Shown here: piece after piece, positions 8,439 to 16,960 of the stretch | How positions within the stretch are numbered: the stretch's first letter is position 1 | Layout: the number at the start of each line of letters is the position of its first letter | Assembly: GCA_004554455.1 (NCBI GenBank) | Contig: SFMG01000002.1 | Span: 1-64,000 of the forward strand | From: Bacteroidales bacterium | GTDB taxonomy: Bacteria > Bacteroidota > Bacteroidia > Bacteroidales > UBA932 | Reading direction: 5' to 3' | Length of the DNA: 64,000 nt | Program-made: the position numbers and the translations under genes | The notes under the pieces: model-generated | Databases searched by the model: none | What the model was told of the DNA's origin: nothing | The model's input: only the letters and a program-made list of their open reading frames with translations

Positions 8439-9314
8439 CTAACGGAGCAGTACCTCCGCGCTGCCGAGTTTCGTCTGCGAAGTGTAGGCCTCGACGGTGT
8501 AGATGCCCTTCTGGTAAGAGCTTATGTCGTTCAGGTATATGCTCAGGTCCACCTCGCTGCCCTGGTAGTCCACCTCGCGGCTTGCAGAGGCCATCATAGG
8601 CTCGCCGCCGCAAGTGAAGTTGCGCGAGGAGGCGTTGGTGAGCAGGACTCCGGACGGGTCCTTCACCCTGATGTACACCCTCACAGGGCCCTTAGGGGCG
8701 AGGTCGTTCTCGATGAGGGTGAGGGAGGTAAGCATCTTCACCACGCGGCTGCTGCGCTCATTGACCTTGCCCGAGCCGTCGTATGGCTCTATGACCAGTC
8801 CCCTGGCCTTGATCACAGAGCCCGCCGCCACCTGTCCGCTGAGGTGCTCGACCTTCTGGCTCAGCTCCTCGGAGCGGGCCTTGCTGACCTCGGCCTCGCG
8901 ACGCGCCGCCGCGGCATCGGCGGTAAGTTTCTTGTTAAGAGTGTTCAGGGAGTCGATCTGGACGATGTAATTCCTCATTATGCTGCGCAGGGTACCGAGC
9001 TCCTTCTCGTACTTGCGTATCTTGGCACGGTCACGGGCCTCGGTCTCCTTGAGTCTCTCTATGAGCTGGTTGACCTGCTCCCTTGAGGAATCGAGCTGTG
9101 CGTTGATCTCGTCGTAATCGCTGGAAAGGGTGTCGTAATCTTCCCTGAGGGAAATCATCTGCTGGGTGAGCTCCTCCTTTTCCTCATTGAGCTGACCCAC
9201 GAGCTTATAGTTGGTAAACCACACGTATGCCAGCACGATTGCCAGCACGGCTGCTATCGCCCCCAGCACTATGAGGGGCAGATTAGCCTTCTTTACATCT
9301 CTACTTTCTTCCAT
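8439..9314 (-). CDS. coiled-coil inner-membrane protein of unknown function
   Basis: The protein has 291 residues from the ATG at 9314. A short cytoplasmic start is followed by one membrane helix (about 13-34), then a heptad-rich coiled coil (about 36-165) and a C-terminal beta-rich domain (about 175-291, 'GLVIEPYDGSGKVNERSSRV'). I know similar unnamed proteins from Bacteroidales but no function. An upstream TTG is in frame, but it lies inside the promoter box TATTTTTG, so it cannot be the start. First gene of the operon with hemW and comF. Confidence 0.85.
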   Translation of the reverse strand: MEESRDVKKANLPLIVLGAIAAVLAIVLAYVWFTNYKLVGQLNEEKEELTQQMISLREDYDTLSSDYDEINAQLDSSREQVNQLIERLKETEARDRAKIRKYEKELGTLRSIMRNYIVQIDSLNTLNKKLTADAAAARREAEVSKARSEELSQKVEHLSGQVAAGSVIKARGLVIEPYDGSGKVNERSSRVVKMLTSLTLIENDLAPKGPVRVYIRVKDPSGVLLTNASSRNFTCGGEPMMASASREVDYQGSEVDLSIYLNDISSYQKGIYTVEAYTSQTKLGSAEVLLR

Positions 9315-9329
9315 AAGTCCAAATTTGTA

Positions 9330-9337
9330 CAAAAATA
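9330..9337 (-). promoter_or_regulatory. -7 box for the coiled-coil/hemW/comF operon
   Basis: TATTTTTG on the minus strand matches TAnnTTTG and ends 15 bases before the ATG at 9314. Divergent from the plus-strand box at 9358. Confidence 0.45.
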
Positions 9338-9357
9338 CTGAATTGTGCGGAATTTGC

Positions 9358-9365
9358 TATATTTG
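9358..9365 (+). promoter_or_regulatory. -7 box for the 9390 gene
   Basis: TATATTTG on the plus strand ends 24 bases before the ATG at 9390, the spacing seen at other genes of this window. Confidence 0.5.
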
Positions 9366-9389
9366 CCGCACTGCAAAAATCAATCCTTT

Positions 9390-9872
9390 ATGAAATACGC
9401 AATAAGAGCCATCAAATATTTCCTCTACCTGACGGTGGTCTTCGGAGTAGTGATATGGGTACTCGCCTGCTTCACAAGCAAGTCCCTTATCTACAAGCCG
9501 GAGGACTTCGCAGGCACCCTTGTCCACGGCTGGAATTCCGTGTGGATGATTCTCGGCATCTTCGCCCTCGTGGCCTGCATCTACCCTATGCTGGGCTATA
9601 TGAAACGCCCTCTTATGGCAGGAGGCAGCATTGACGAGCTCAGGGCTAGCCTCGACGACTTTATGGAGAGCAGGGGCTATGTCTTTGAAAAACAGGACAA
9701 TGACAGCGTCTGCTACCGTCTGGGCAGCGGAGCGGGACGGGCCTCGCGCAGCTGGGAGGACAGGATAAGCATATTCCAGAGCGCCTCAGGACTGGTGATG
9801 GAAGGCCTGCGCAAGGATGTAACCCGCCTGGCTTCGGGACTCGAAACCCGTCTGGGCAGCAACGAAGAATGA
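9390..9872 (+). CDS. membrane protein of unknown function
   Basis: The protein has 160 residues with two hydrophobic segments near the N-terminus (about 8-28 and 50-70), followed by a soluble part of about 85 residues. I chose the ATG at 9390 because the longer frame would start inside the promoter region. I do not recognise a family. The stop overlaps the start of the DUF3109 gene (ATGA at 9869-9872), so the two are translated together. Confidence 0.8.
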   Translation: MKYAIRAIKYFLYLTVVFGVVIWVLACFTSKSLIYKPEDFAGTLVHGWNSVWMILGIFALVACIYPMLGYMKRPLMAGGSIDELRASLDDFMESRGYVFEKQDNDSVCYRLGSGAGRASRSWEDRISIFQSASGLVMEGLRKDVTRLASGLETRLGSNEE

Positions 9873-10462
9873 CGATGGACTGCAGTTCCATAATACAGAT
9901 TGACGACTGCCTCGTGTCGTCCGAGATACTCAGCGAATATTTCGCCTGCGACTATCCCAAGTGCAAGGGCTGCTGCTGCATAATAGGCGACAGCGGCGCG
10001 CCGCTGGAGGAAAGCGAGCCGGAGGCCATAGAGAAGAACTATGCCATCTTTTCCGGCCTGATGCGCCCCCAGGGCCGGGACGCGGTGAGCCGCAAGGGCT
10101 TCTTCGAAATCGACATCGACGGGGATATGGTCACTCCTCTGACCGACGGCAGCGAGGAATGCGCCTACTGCCACTTCGACGGCGAGGGCAACTGCTTCTG
10201 CTCTATGGAGAAACAATGGTTCCAGGGCAAGGGCGATTTCCGCAAGCCCATCTCCTGCTGGCTCTATCCCATACGCGTGAGCGTGCTGAGCAACGGCATG
10301 AAGGCTCTGAACCTCCATCGCTGGGAGATATGCAAGGATGCCTTTGCCAAGGGACGCAAGGAGGGAATCAGGGTTTATCAGTTCCTGAAGGAGCCCCTGA
10401 CACAGGCCTTCGGCGAGGATTTCTACCGGGCGCTGGAATGCGCGGCCTCTCAGTTGGGCTGA
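9869..10462 (+). CDS. DUF3109 family protein
   Basis: The 197-residue soluble protein matches DUF3109 as I remember it. It has a cysteine cluster near the N-terminus (ACDYPKCKGCCCIIGDSGAP), then CAYCHFDGEGNCFCSMEKQW and KPISCWLYPIRV. About ten conserved cysteines suggest a bound metal or iron-sulfur cluster. The function is unknown. It is translationally coupled to the preceding membrane protein, and its end overlaps the end of the convergent M16-like gene by 13 bases. Confidence 0.88.
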   Translation: MTMDCSSIIQIDDCLVSSEILSEYFACDYPKCKGCCCIIGDSGAPLEESEPEAIEKNYAIFSGLMRPQGRDAVSRKGFFEIDIDGDMVTPLTDGSEECAYCHFDGEGNCFCSMEKQWFQGKGDFRKPISCWLYPIRVSVLSNGMKALNLHRWEICKDAFAKGRKEGIRVYQFLKEPLTQAFGEDFYRALECAASQLG

Positions 10463-12789
10463 GTCTCCAGCGACACCCTGCCTCCCGAGAGCAGGGCCTT
10501 TGACAGCTGCATCAGTTTTTCTGCACTGACGGCGGAGATTTTCGCTTCGCTTTTTGTGGCTATGTCCTTGGAATCCGTGAAACGGGTGCGGGCGGCCCGG
10601 AGCCAGTACTCCGGATAGCGGCGCAGAGCGGCTTCCCGGTTGGCGCAGACCAGGCGCCAGTCTTTCAAGCCCTTGTAGCTCTCCTTGTCGCCTTCCGAAA
10701 GCAGACGCAGGGCGGAGAGCAGTTCCTCCTCACGCACGTCTCCACGGGCGCTTATCCTTAAATCGATATGCTCGGACGGCCTCGGATTCAGAGACACTTC
10801 CACCTTTGCGGCGCAACCGGACAGCAGTTCGCGCAACGCCTCCCCGAGCACCCTGGCTGCGAAGTAGTTGTCGGCGGTGTAGTCCATTGCGGCTGAGAGT
10901 TCCATATATATGCCCCTCTCGCCCTCCGCACTGAAACTGCGGCTGCCGGAGATGGTAGTGAACGGCACGCTGCGCGCCTTCTTGAGCCGGCCTGCGGTGC
11001 GGAAAGAAAGGATATGCCTTCGCAGCAGTTTGAGTACGTCTTCGGCGGGACGGTCTCCAACGAGCACGAGCACGCCGTCATCGCAGCTGGAAAAGGCCTT
11101 TTCGAAGAGGCGCTCGGCGTTCAGGGCGAGGCTGGGGCCGAGGCCGCTGCGCATACGCTGGCTCGGATAAAGGTAGCCCGGATGCAACGAGGTGTAGAGC
11201 CGGCCGAAACACTCGTCCTCCGCGTTCAGGGACAGGGCGCAGCAGTCGAGGGTGTAGGCCGCTGCGGATGCGGAAAAACGGCGGGAGTTGAGGGCCTGGA
11301 GCAGGGTTTTCAGGAGGAGGGAGAGCTCCCCTGAAGAGGCGGTGCCGCTCAGGGCCATATCATAGAGTCCCACATTGCAATCCATACTGATGCCGCAGGA
11401 CTCGTGGAGATTGCGGAAGTCGCTGCCGCAGTGCACCCCTACGGAAGCGCTGTGGAAGAGCTCGGAGTAGAAGGCCGACTCGCCCGCCCCGGCACCGGGA
11501 ATGTCCGAAGCCCCGCAGTTGAAGACCATTGAGTAACTCAGCCGCCCGTGGGTGGGCATCTGCCTGTAGATTACCCTCATCCCGTTTTCGAAACTCCAGA
11601 GCGTACCCCCGGTGACCGGGTCCGTGGAAACGCGTTCCACCCGGGCCTTCTTGCGGGTTGGCTGGGGGAAGTTGAGTGTGTCGCGCTTGTTGGTGCAGAC
11701 CATCCTGGCTTCGGCACAGAGGCTGTCCGGAGGGACATAGCCCCTGAACAGTTCTCCTACATAGCGGTTGAAGCTGCGTATCTGAACGGAATCGGCCAGT
11801 TCCTTGCCGGCGAAGAAGCCGTACACGTCTTCCGGACTCGCCAGCGGGGCGCCGTACAGCAGATGCGAGGCCAGGCGCAGAGCATTGGATCGGTTGGAGA
11901 TGGGATAATTCACCGCGGAGTGCAGTTCGGACATCACTTCGGAGCAGGCGCTGTCGTAGCTTGGGGCGGGGATTCCGTCTTCGAGCATTGCGGCTATCAC
12001 CGAGCCGGCGACCTGACGTGCCCGGGACGCGTCTTCGGAAGCAGTCTTGAAGGAGATACGGTAAATTTCGTCGCCATAGCCGTTCCAGGCCCTGCGACGC
12101 TGAAAACTCAGGTCGGCGCAGGGTATGCCGCAGCGCTCCATCGAGGAGGATATGCTCTTGCGAAGCAATATCTCCAATATGCCGTCCATACGCATAGAAA
12201 CCACAGGCACTGCCGTAGGCATCAGTCTGTCCGGGGTGCGGCGGCGACGGCACTCCATACTCAGCAGCACGGCGTCCCCGGGAAGGGACTGCTGTCCGAT
12301 GACGGGGGCATACGGGCCTTCCCAACGGTAGTCGGGCAGGGCGCAGCGGGAACGCGAGGCCCCGATGGGGGCGGCGTATTTCTCCATACGCGCGACGATG
12401 TCGGCGGCCTTTATGTCTCCTGATATTACAATATATTGATTGTCAGTGCCGTAGTTGTCCGGATCGTCCTCTACGGAGGCGGCGATTATACGGAATATGC
12501 GGCTCAGCAGCGAGTCGATTTCGGCGGCACCCTTATAGACGCGCACGTCGGGGAATTCGACCCTGTCAACTCTTTGGCACACTCTCTGCAATAACAGGAC
12601 TTCGGCAGAGCCCTTTACGGCGTTGTTCGTCGCCAGGGCGTATGCTATGCCGTTGGAAAGATGGCCGGTGCACACCGTCGGATCCACAGGCAGAACCGGG
12701 ACCTCCCTGCCTTGCGCGAAAACCGGCACAGGAGCCAGGGAGAGAGACAGTGACAGACAAAGACCGAATATTAACCTAAGTTTTTGCAT
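10450..12789 (-). CDS. M16 (insulinase)-like protein without the zinc motif
   Basis: The protein has 779 residues with a signal peptide ending near AQG (residues 26-27). Its start resembles M16 peptidases ('GHLSNGIAYALATNNAVKGS'), and a second M16-type repeat begins near 'WSFENGMRVIYRQMP'. The HxxEH zinc motif, expected about 45 residues after the first LSNG, is missing. The segment jumps directly to material that normally lies over 100 residues later, which also explains why it is shorter than the usual 900-950 residues. It is likely a periplasmic, non-catalytic homologue, perhaps one half of an M16 pair. No partner gene lies next to it. Confidence 0.75.
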   Translation of the reverse strand: MQKLRLIFGLCLSLSLSLAPVPVFAQGREVPVLPVDPTVCTGHLSNGIAYALATNNAVKGSAEVLLLQRVCQRVDRVEFPDVRVYKGAAEIDSLLSRIFRIIAASVEDDPDNYGTDNQYIVISGDIKAADIVARMEKYAAPIGASRSRCALPDYRWEGPYAPVIGQQSLPGDAVLLSMECRRRRTPDRLMPTAVPVVSMRMDGILEILLRKSISSSMERCGIPCADLSFQRRRAWNGYGDEIYRISFKTASEDASRARQVAGSVIAAMLEDGIPAPSYDSACSEVMSELHSAVNYPISNRSNALRLASHLLYGAPLASPEDVYGFFAGKELADSVQIRSFNRYVGELFRGYVPPDSLCAEARMVCTNKRDTLNFPQPTRKKARVERVSTDPVTGGTLWSFENGMRVIYRQMPTHGRLSYSMVFNCGASDIPGAGAGESAFYSELFHSASVGVHCGSDFRNLHESCGISMDCNVGLYDMALSGTASSGELSLLLKTLLQALNSRRFSASAAAYTLDCCALSLNAEDECFGRLYTSLHPGYLYPSQRMRSGLGPSLALNAERLFEKAFSSCDDGVLVLVGDRPAEDVLKLLRRHILSFRTAGRLKKARSVPFTTISGSRSFSAEGERGIYMELSAAMDYTADNYFAARVLGEALRELLSGCAAKVEVSLNPRPSEHIDLRISARGDVREEELLSALRLLSEGDKESYKGLKDWRLVCANREAALRRYPEYWLRAARTRFTDSKDIATKSEAKISAVSAEKLMQLSKALLSGGRVSLETQPN

Positions 12790-12806
12790 ATATCAGAGCG
12801 TTAATA

Positions 12807-12814
12807 CAAAATTA
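12807..12814 (-). promoter_or_regulatory. -7 box for the M16-like gene
   Basis: TAATTTTG on the minus strand ends 17 bases before the ATG at 12789 and fits TAnnTTTG. Confidence 0.45.
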
Positions 12815-12826
12815 GACAATTTTTTG

Positions 12827-12834
12827 TACATTTG
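12827..12834 (+). promoter_or_regulatory. -7 box for the TPR protein gene
   Basis: TACATTTG on the plus strand, 38 bases before the ATG at 12873, fits TAnnTTTG and is divergent from the box of the M16-like gene. Confidence 0.5.
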
Positions 12835-12872
12835 CGATTCCTATGCAGAACAAAACAAACATCAGATACGTT

Positions 12873-13808
12873 ATGAAAAAAATTATCCTCATCGCAGCGG
12901 CTGGCCTTTTTGCAGCATTTTCAGCAGCCGCACAGGACATGGCTCAGGCTACCGAGATAGCCCAGGCAGCAAACGAAGCGCTCCAGAGCGGAGACAACGC
13001 AGCAGCCCTCAACGGTTTCAAGGAGGCTCTTCCTATCGCAGAGGCCGCCGGTGACGCAGGAGCGGAGCTCGCGAACACCTGCCGCGACATCATACCGAGA
13101 ATCCTCCTTGCAATGGGCAAGGACCAGATCAAGGAAAAGGACTTCGACGGTGCCCTCGATCTCGTGAACCAGGCAATAGCCGCCGCAGAGGAGTATGGCA
13201 ATTTCAGCGTGGCAGAGGAAGGTGACAAGCTCATCCCTAACATCAAGCTCTCCAAGGCCAACGGTCTGCTGAACGCAAAGGACTTCGACGGTGCAGCCGA
13301 GGCTTTCAAGGCAATACTCGACGCTGACCCTGAAAATGGCGTCGCAGCCCTCAGGCTCGGAGCAGCCCTCAGCGCATCCGGCAAGATGGAGGAGGCAAAG
13401 GCCGCCTATGAGCAGGCCCTCGCCAACGGTCAGGAGAAGACTGCCCGCAAGCAGCTTTCCAACATTTTCCTCAAGGAGGCCCAGGCAGCCCTCAAGGGCG
13501 GTAAGTTCGCTGACGCCATCAGCGCTGCAGGCAAGTCCAACGAGTACCTTGAGAATGCAAATGCCTGCAAGATCGCCGGCAACGCAGCCGTGAAGGCAAA
13601 GGACAACGACGCAGCCATCGCGAACTTCGAGAAGTACCTCCAGCTCTCCCCTAATGCAAAGGACGCCAACGGCATCATCTGCACCCTTGCAGTGATTTTC
13701 CAGCAGAGCGGCAACAAGGAGAAGGCCATCGAGTACTACCAGAAGATTGTGACTGACCCTCAGTACGGTCAGACCGCAAAGGCACAGATAGCAGCCCTCA
13801 ACAAATAG
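12873..13808 (+). CDS. exported TPR-repeat protein
   Basis: The protein has 311 residues from ATG 12873, with a signal peptide (MKKIILIAAAGLFAAFSAAAQ). The rest is helical and alanine-rich, with several TPR-like units such as 'DFDGAAEAFKAILDADPENG' and 'NDAAIANFEKYLQLSPNAKD'. TPR proteins act as binding scaffolds; the partner is unknown. The codon choice (GCA, AAG, CTC) is strongly biased, suggesting high expression. An upstream in-frame ATG at 12843 would remove the clear signal-peptide start. The TAG stop overlaps the GTG start of the U32 gene by one base. Confidence 0.87.
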   Translation: MKKIILIAAAGLFAAFSAAAQDMAQATEIAQAANEALQSGDNAAALNGFKEALPIAEAAGDAGAELANTCRDIIPRILLAMGKDQIKEKDFDGALDLVNQAIAAAEEYGNFSVAEEGDKLIPNIKLSKANGLLNAKDFDGAAEAFKAILDADPENGVAALRLGAALSASGKMEEAKAAYEQALANGQEKTARKQLSNIFLKEAQAALKGGKFADAISAAGKSNEYLENANACKIAGNAAVKAKDNDAAIANFEKYLQLSPNAKDANGIICTLAVIFQQSGNKEKAIEYYQKIVTDPQYGQTAKAQIAALNK

Positions 13809-15658
13809 TGAAGGAACTTGAACTTCTTGCTCCGGCAAGGAATGCTGACATCGGCATCGCAGCCATAGACTGCGGTGCCGATGCCGTGTATATGGCCGGT
13901 CCGGGCTTCGGCGCCCGGCAGGCGGCTGGGAACAGCGTGGAGGACGTGGCCAGACTCTGCGCCTATGCCCACCGTTTCGGGGCAAGGGTTTTCGCGACCG
14001 TCAACACCATAGTCTTCGACGACGAGCTGGAGAGTTTCTCAAGTCTGCTGCGGGAATTGGAGGAAGCCGGAGTGGATGCCCTGATTATGCAGGATATGGC
14101 CGGGCTGTCCCTGTCCGGCGGCCGCATCCCACTGCACGCCTCCACCCAGTGTGCTGTGCGCGATGCCGCGAAGGCCATGGATCTCGCTTCGCTGGGCTTC
14201 TCGCGGCTCATACTGGAAAGGGAGCTGTCGCTGGAGCAGATACGCGGCATAGCCAGGGCCGTTCCCCAATGCGAGCTGGAGTGCTTCGTTCACGGGGCCC
14301 TTTGTGTCTGCTACAGCGGCCAGTGCTATCTTTCAGAGCATATTGCCTCCCGCAGTGCCAACAGGGGCGCGTGCATACAGGCCTGCCGTTCCCGCTACGA
14401 CCTGCTCGACCCGGACGGACGGGTGCTGGTGAAGGACAAGGCCCTGCTTTCCCTGAAGGACCTCAAACTGCTCGACCGCCTGGCCGACCTGGCTGACGCG
14501 GGAGTGATGTCCTTCAAGATAGAAGGGCGTCTCAAGAATGAATCCTATGTAAGGAATGTGGTGAGACAGTATTCCCTGGCCCTGGATGCCCTCGTCGCCT
14601 CCAGCGGGGGACGCTATTGCCGCTCTTCCTTCGGGCGTGTGAGCGAAGCCTTTGTCCCGGCCCTGGACAAGACCTTCAACCGAGGCTACACCGAGCTCTT
14701 CCTGGACGGGAAGAAGGCCCCGGGCTGGGCTGCTATGGATGCTGCGAAAGGTATGGGCGAGAAGGTAGGCAAGGTGATTTCGGTACGGAAGGATGGCTCC
14801 AGGGGCAGTTGCGTGCTGGAAATCGAAAGCACGGCAAGACTGAACAACGGTGACGGCTTTTCCTTTGTAGCCGGCAATGGGGAGGTCATAGGCTTCCGAG
14901 GGGATGTCTGCGAGAATCCGGACCGGAAAAGGGCCAGGATAGTGTGCAAGTACCAGGAGCTGCTCTACAAGGGCGCCATTCTGTACCGCAACCTGGATTC
15001 CGCTTTCGAGAAGGAGATAGCAAGGGCCCCGGGACGCAGACTGCTGGAGGTGAAAGTGGGTCTGGTCCTGGATGATGCCGGCCTGCATTTAAGCGCCTGC
15101 AGCGAAGACGGCCGCCGCGTCAGCATAGAAAGGGATATGGACGGGGCGGAAGAGGCCAGGAACAGGGAAAGACTCGAGGCGATGGTCCGCGCACAACTGT
15201 GCAAGACGGCCGATATATATGCCTTTGAGCTGGAAGAGTGCCGTTTCGAGGCCTGGCCGCTTTTGAGCGCGGCTCAGCTGAATGCCCTGAGGCGGGAGCT
15301 TGCGGATGCCCTTTCTGCCCTGCAGTGCAATATGCGCCCGCTACTGAAACGGGAACTTTCCGCAGATGCTCGGCTTTCCGGCAGCGATTACCGCGACAAT
15401 GCCGCAAACCGCAGGGCCGCCGCCGTCTATGGCAAGGCGCTCCCGGATGCCTTCGAGCTGAGGCACGACAGGAATGCCGAACTGATGCGCAGCCGTTATT
15501 GCATACGCTGCGAGCTGGGTATATGCCCGAAAAGGAATGCCGGCTCAGGCAGGCATATCGCCGCCTCCGCAGAACCGCTCTTCCTGCTGAACAACGGCCG
15601 CCGCCTGCGTCTGGAGTTCGACTGCCGCCACTGCGAGATGGTCGTCAAGGCCGAGTAG
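13808..15658 (+). CDS. peptidase U32 family protein (RlhA-like)
   Basis: The 616-residue protein carries the U32 signature: ECFVHGALCVCYSGQCYLSE followed by RSANRGACIQACRSRY, with cysteines 166, 168, 173, 189 and 193. Known members (RlhA, TrhP, UbiU/V) are iron-sulfur proteins that hydroxylate RNA bases or quinone precursors; the peptidase name is historical. The length, with an extra C-terminal region after about residue 330, fits the RlhA/YdcP type (23S rRNA C2501 hydroxylation in E. coli) better than the shorter TrhP. Start is GTG, with its G shared with the stop of the TPR gene, so translation is coupled. Confidence 0.85.
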   Translation: MKELELLAPARNADIGIAAIDCGADAVYMAGPGFGARQAAGNSVEDVARLCAYAHRFGARVFATVNTIVFDDELESFSSLLRELEEAGVDALIMQDMAGLSLSGGRIPLHASTQCAVRDAAKAMDLASLGFSRLILERELSLEQIRGIARAVPQCELECFVHGALCVCYSGQCYLSEHIASRSANRGACIQACRSRYDLLDPDGRVLVKDKALLSLKDLKLLDRLADLADAGVMSFKIEGRLKNESYVRNVVRQYSLALDALVASSGGRYCRSSFGRVSEAFVPALDKTFNRGYTELFLDGKKAPGWAAMDAAKGMGEKVGKVISVRKDGSRGSCVLEIESTARLNNGDGFSFVAGNGEVIGFRGDVCENPDRKRARIVCKYQELLYKGAILYRNLDSAFEKEIARAPGRRLLEVKVGLVLDDAGLHLSACSEDGRRVSIERDMDGAEEARNRERLEAMVRAQLCKTADIYAFELEECRFEAWPLLSAAQLNALRRELADALSALQCNMRPLLKRELSADARLSGSDYRDNAANRRAAAVYGKALPDAFELRHDRNAELMRSRYCIRCELGICPKRNAGSGRHIAASAEPLFLLNNGRRLRLEFDCRHCEMVVKAE

Positions 15659-16047
15659 GTCCAAAAGGAGCATTACCATATAGATTGGAATATACCCTAC
15701 CCCGTTCTCCCGTTGGTAGTCTTTCGTATATATGAGGTATCTATTTCCTGAATGGGGCATCTCATCTTCCATAATGTCTTTAATTTTCACCGAAATTACA
15801 TCTTAATATATTCCCCACTAAATTTATTTCTTTATTTTGCCGCTTTCCACCAAATTTTTAGAAGGGTTTTGCCGCTTTCCACCAAATTTTTAGAAGGGTT
15901 TTGCCGCTTTCCACCAAATTTTTAGAAGGGTTTTGCCGCTTTCCACCAAATTTGCGTATACTAGCGCATACTTCCAACCGTTTCTTCGAAGAGTGTTCAA
16001 AAAACCACGGTTTTATAAACAGCGAGGGAAATCCGGAATCAAAATGT
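15659..16047. other. gene-free AT-rich stretch with a tandem array
   Basis: This stretch is clearly more AT-rich than its left neighbours. It holds the 32-base tandem array (15839-15953) and, further right, unexplained sequence up to the promoter box at 16048. A minus-strand frame starting with GTG 15790 could encode about 43 residues here before running antisense into the U32 gene. I do not trust it. I see no tRNA, insertion-sequence end or terminator. Confidence 0.5.
15839..15953 (+). repeat. 32-base tandem repeat, 3.6 copies
   Basis: Three identical 32-base units (15839-15870, 15871-15902, 15903-15934) are followed by 19 bases of a fourth (15935-15953). Each unit begins GCCGCTTTCCACCAAATTT and ends GAAGGGTTTT. 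There are no spacers, so this is not CRISPR. Part of the unit, TTTGCC..CTTTCCAC, recurs in the leader of the ATPase gene at 16961-18247 (repeat at 18286-18331, same motif on the minus strand). The array reads toward the gene at 16077. Confidence 0.97.
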
Positions 16048-16055
16048 TACCTTTG
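16048..16055 (+). promoter_or_regulatory. -7 box for the 16077 gene
   Basis: TACCTTTG ends 21 bases before ATG 16077 and fits TAnnTTTG. The 32-base array ends about 95 bases upstream. Confidence 0.4.
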
Positions 16056-16076
16056 TGTAGAAATCATCCTCGAAGA

Positions 16077-16295
16077 ATGGTAGCGCCGGACATAGAGACA
16101 TCAACAAGGGAGGAGAGACTTGAATTCATCCGTGAAGAGTTCAAGTGTCTCGGCAACTGCCCCATCTGCGGGAAGTGCAGCTTCCTCAGGGGACGCGAGG
16201 CTGAAGACCTCTATGCCGACTACATCGAAGGGCACCGTTCTTTCCGGGACATCACGGCAGAGCACAGGAATAGTGGCCACCCTTTCCGGTCTTGA
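16077..16295 (+). CDS. small Cys-motif protein
   Basis: The protein has 72 residues from ATG 16077. It carries a compact cysteine motif, CLGNCPICGKC, after a helix 'REERLEFIREEFK', then 'EDLYADYIEGHRSFRDITAE'. I recall short unnamed Bacteroides proteins with the same plan (helix, NC-xx-CG-x-C, YADYI-G-RS); they may bind zinc or iron, but no function is known to me. The last few residues may be read-through into a neighbouring remnant (see 16267-16377). Confidence 0.6.
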   Translation: MVAPDIETSTREERLEFIREEFKCLGNCPICGKCSFLRGREAEDLYADYIEGHRSFRDITAEHRNSGHPFRS

Positions 16296-16377
16296 CCGCA
16301 AGGAGGTGGATAAGGCTTTCGCCCAGCTCAAATCTGATTTACAGATGAACTGTTCGCTAAATTTGAACTTCAGCTAA
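16267..16377 (+). pseudogene. winged-helix fragment in another frame
   Basis: In a different frame from the Cys-motif gene, the sequence encodes 'GIVATLSGLDRKEVDKAFAQ' followed by 'LKSDLQMNC' and a stop. This resembles a small winged helix-turn-helix domain (the pattern 'ATGLD-KEVDKA-K-LK'), but the usual wing and C-terminal strand are lost. It looks like a leftover of a second small gene joined to the first by a deletion. Confidence 0.4.
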
Positions 16378-16805
16378 GGTTCCCGGAGATTGAATATGTC
16401 GTAAACTTCCTCTATTTGTTCTGTCGTGAATCCCTCTACACAATATTTCAGAATCCAGGTTTCTGATGAAGACACAGAAGTGTCACCATTTGAACCGGAT
16501 CCGGAAACGGAGGTTGTGGATGAGCAGAACTCCCAACCATTATCTGATAGCCAGTTCAAAGCATCGATTCTATTGTTAAATATTAAGACTTTTCCATCCT
16601 TATCACATATTTGTGCTTTTTTCGGAATACGTGCGCTCCTGATTTGGCCGTAGTTCACACGGAGGGTGCAACCTCCCTTGAAGAATTTGCCTATTGGTAT
16701 GACTTCGCAGAAAACGTATTTATTTGACTGAGCCTGCGCTGTGACGGAAAATAACAGCAACACTGCAGTGAGAAATGGAAGAATTCGCTTCATATGCCGC
16801 TTCAT
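16374..16805 (-). CDS. small exported protein of unknown function
   Basis: The protein has 143 residues with a signal peptide (about 1-26, ending AQAQ). The mature part begins 'SNKYVFCEVIPIGKFFKGGC', contains a 'DALNWLSDNGWEF' helix that suggests a conserved small fold, and a Ser/Gly-rich loop (SGSGSNGDTSVSSS). The AT-rich codon use differs from the housekeeping genes. A second ATG four codons later (16793) is an equally good start. I do not recognise the family beyond unnamed Bacteroides secreted proteins. Confidence 0.7.
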   Translation of the reverse strand: MKRHMKRILPFLTAVLLLFSVTAQAQSNKYVFCEVIPIGKFFKGGCTLRVNYGQIRSARIPKKAQICDKDGKVLIFNNRIDALNWLSDNGWEFCSSTTSVSGSGSNGDTSVSSSETWILKYCVEGFTTEQIEEVYDIFNLREP

Positions 16806-16960
16806 AGTCTCTATAGTTTGCCACGAATATATAAAATTTACAACTTATGGCAAATTACAGAGCATTATGTCGTTACCTCGAGATACTACATAACGTCCAC
16901 GCATTTCCTTGACAATGGCCAGAGGTCAGGCTACAGATATTCTCATTGAAGCAGAGCAGA

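Noticed and set aside
15545..15790. Minus-strand frame of 81 codons with GTG start
   Set aside because: About half is antisense to the U32 gene; the remaining 43 codons have no recognisable motif or promoter.
15839..15953. Possible CRISPR array
   Set aside because: Units are directly adjacent with no spacers, and there are no cas genes in the window.
16101..16331. Minus-strand frame of 76 codons
   Set aside because: Antisense to the Cys-motif gene; no own signals.
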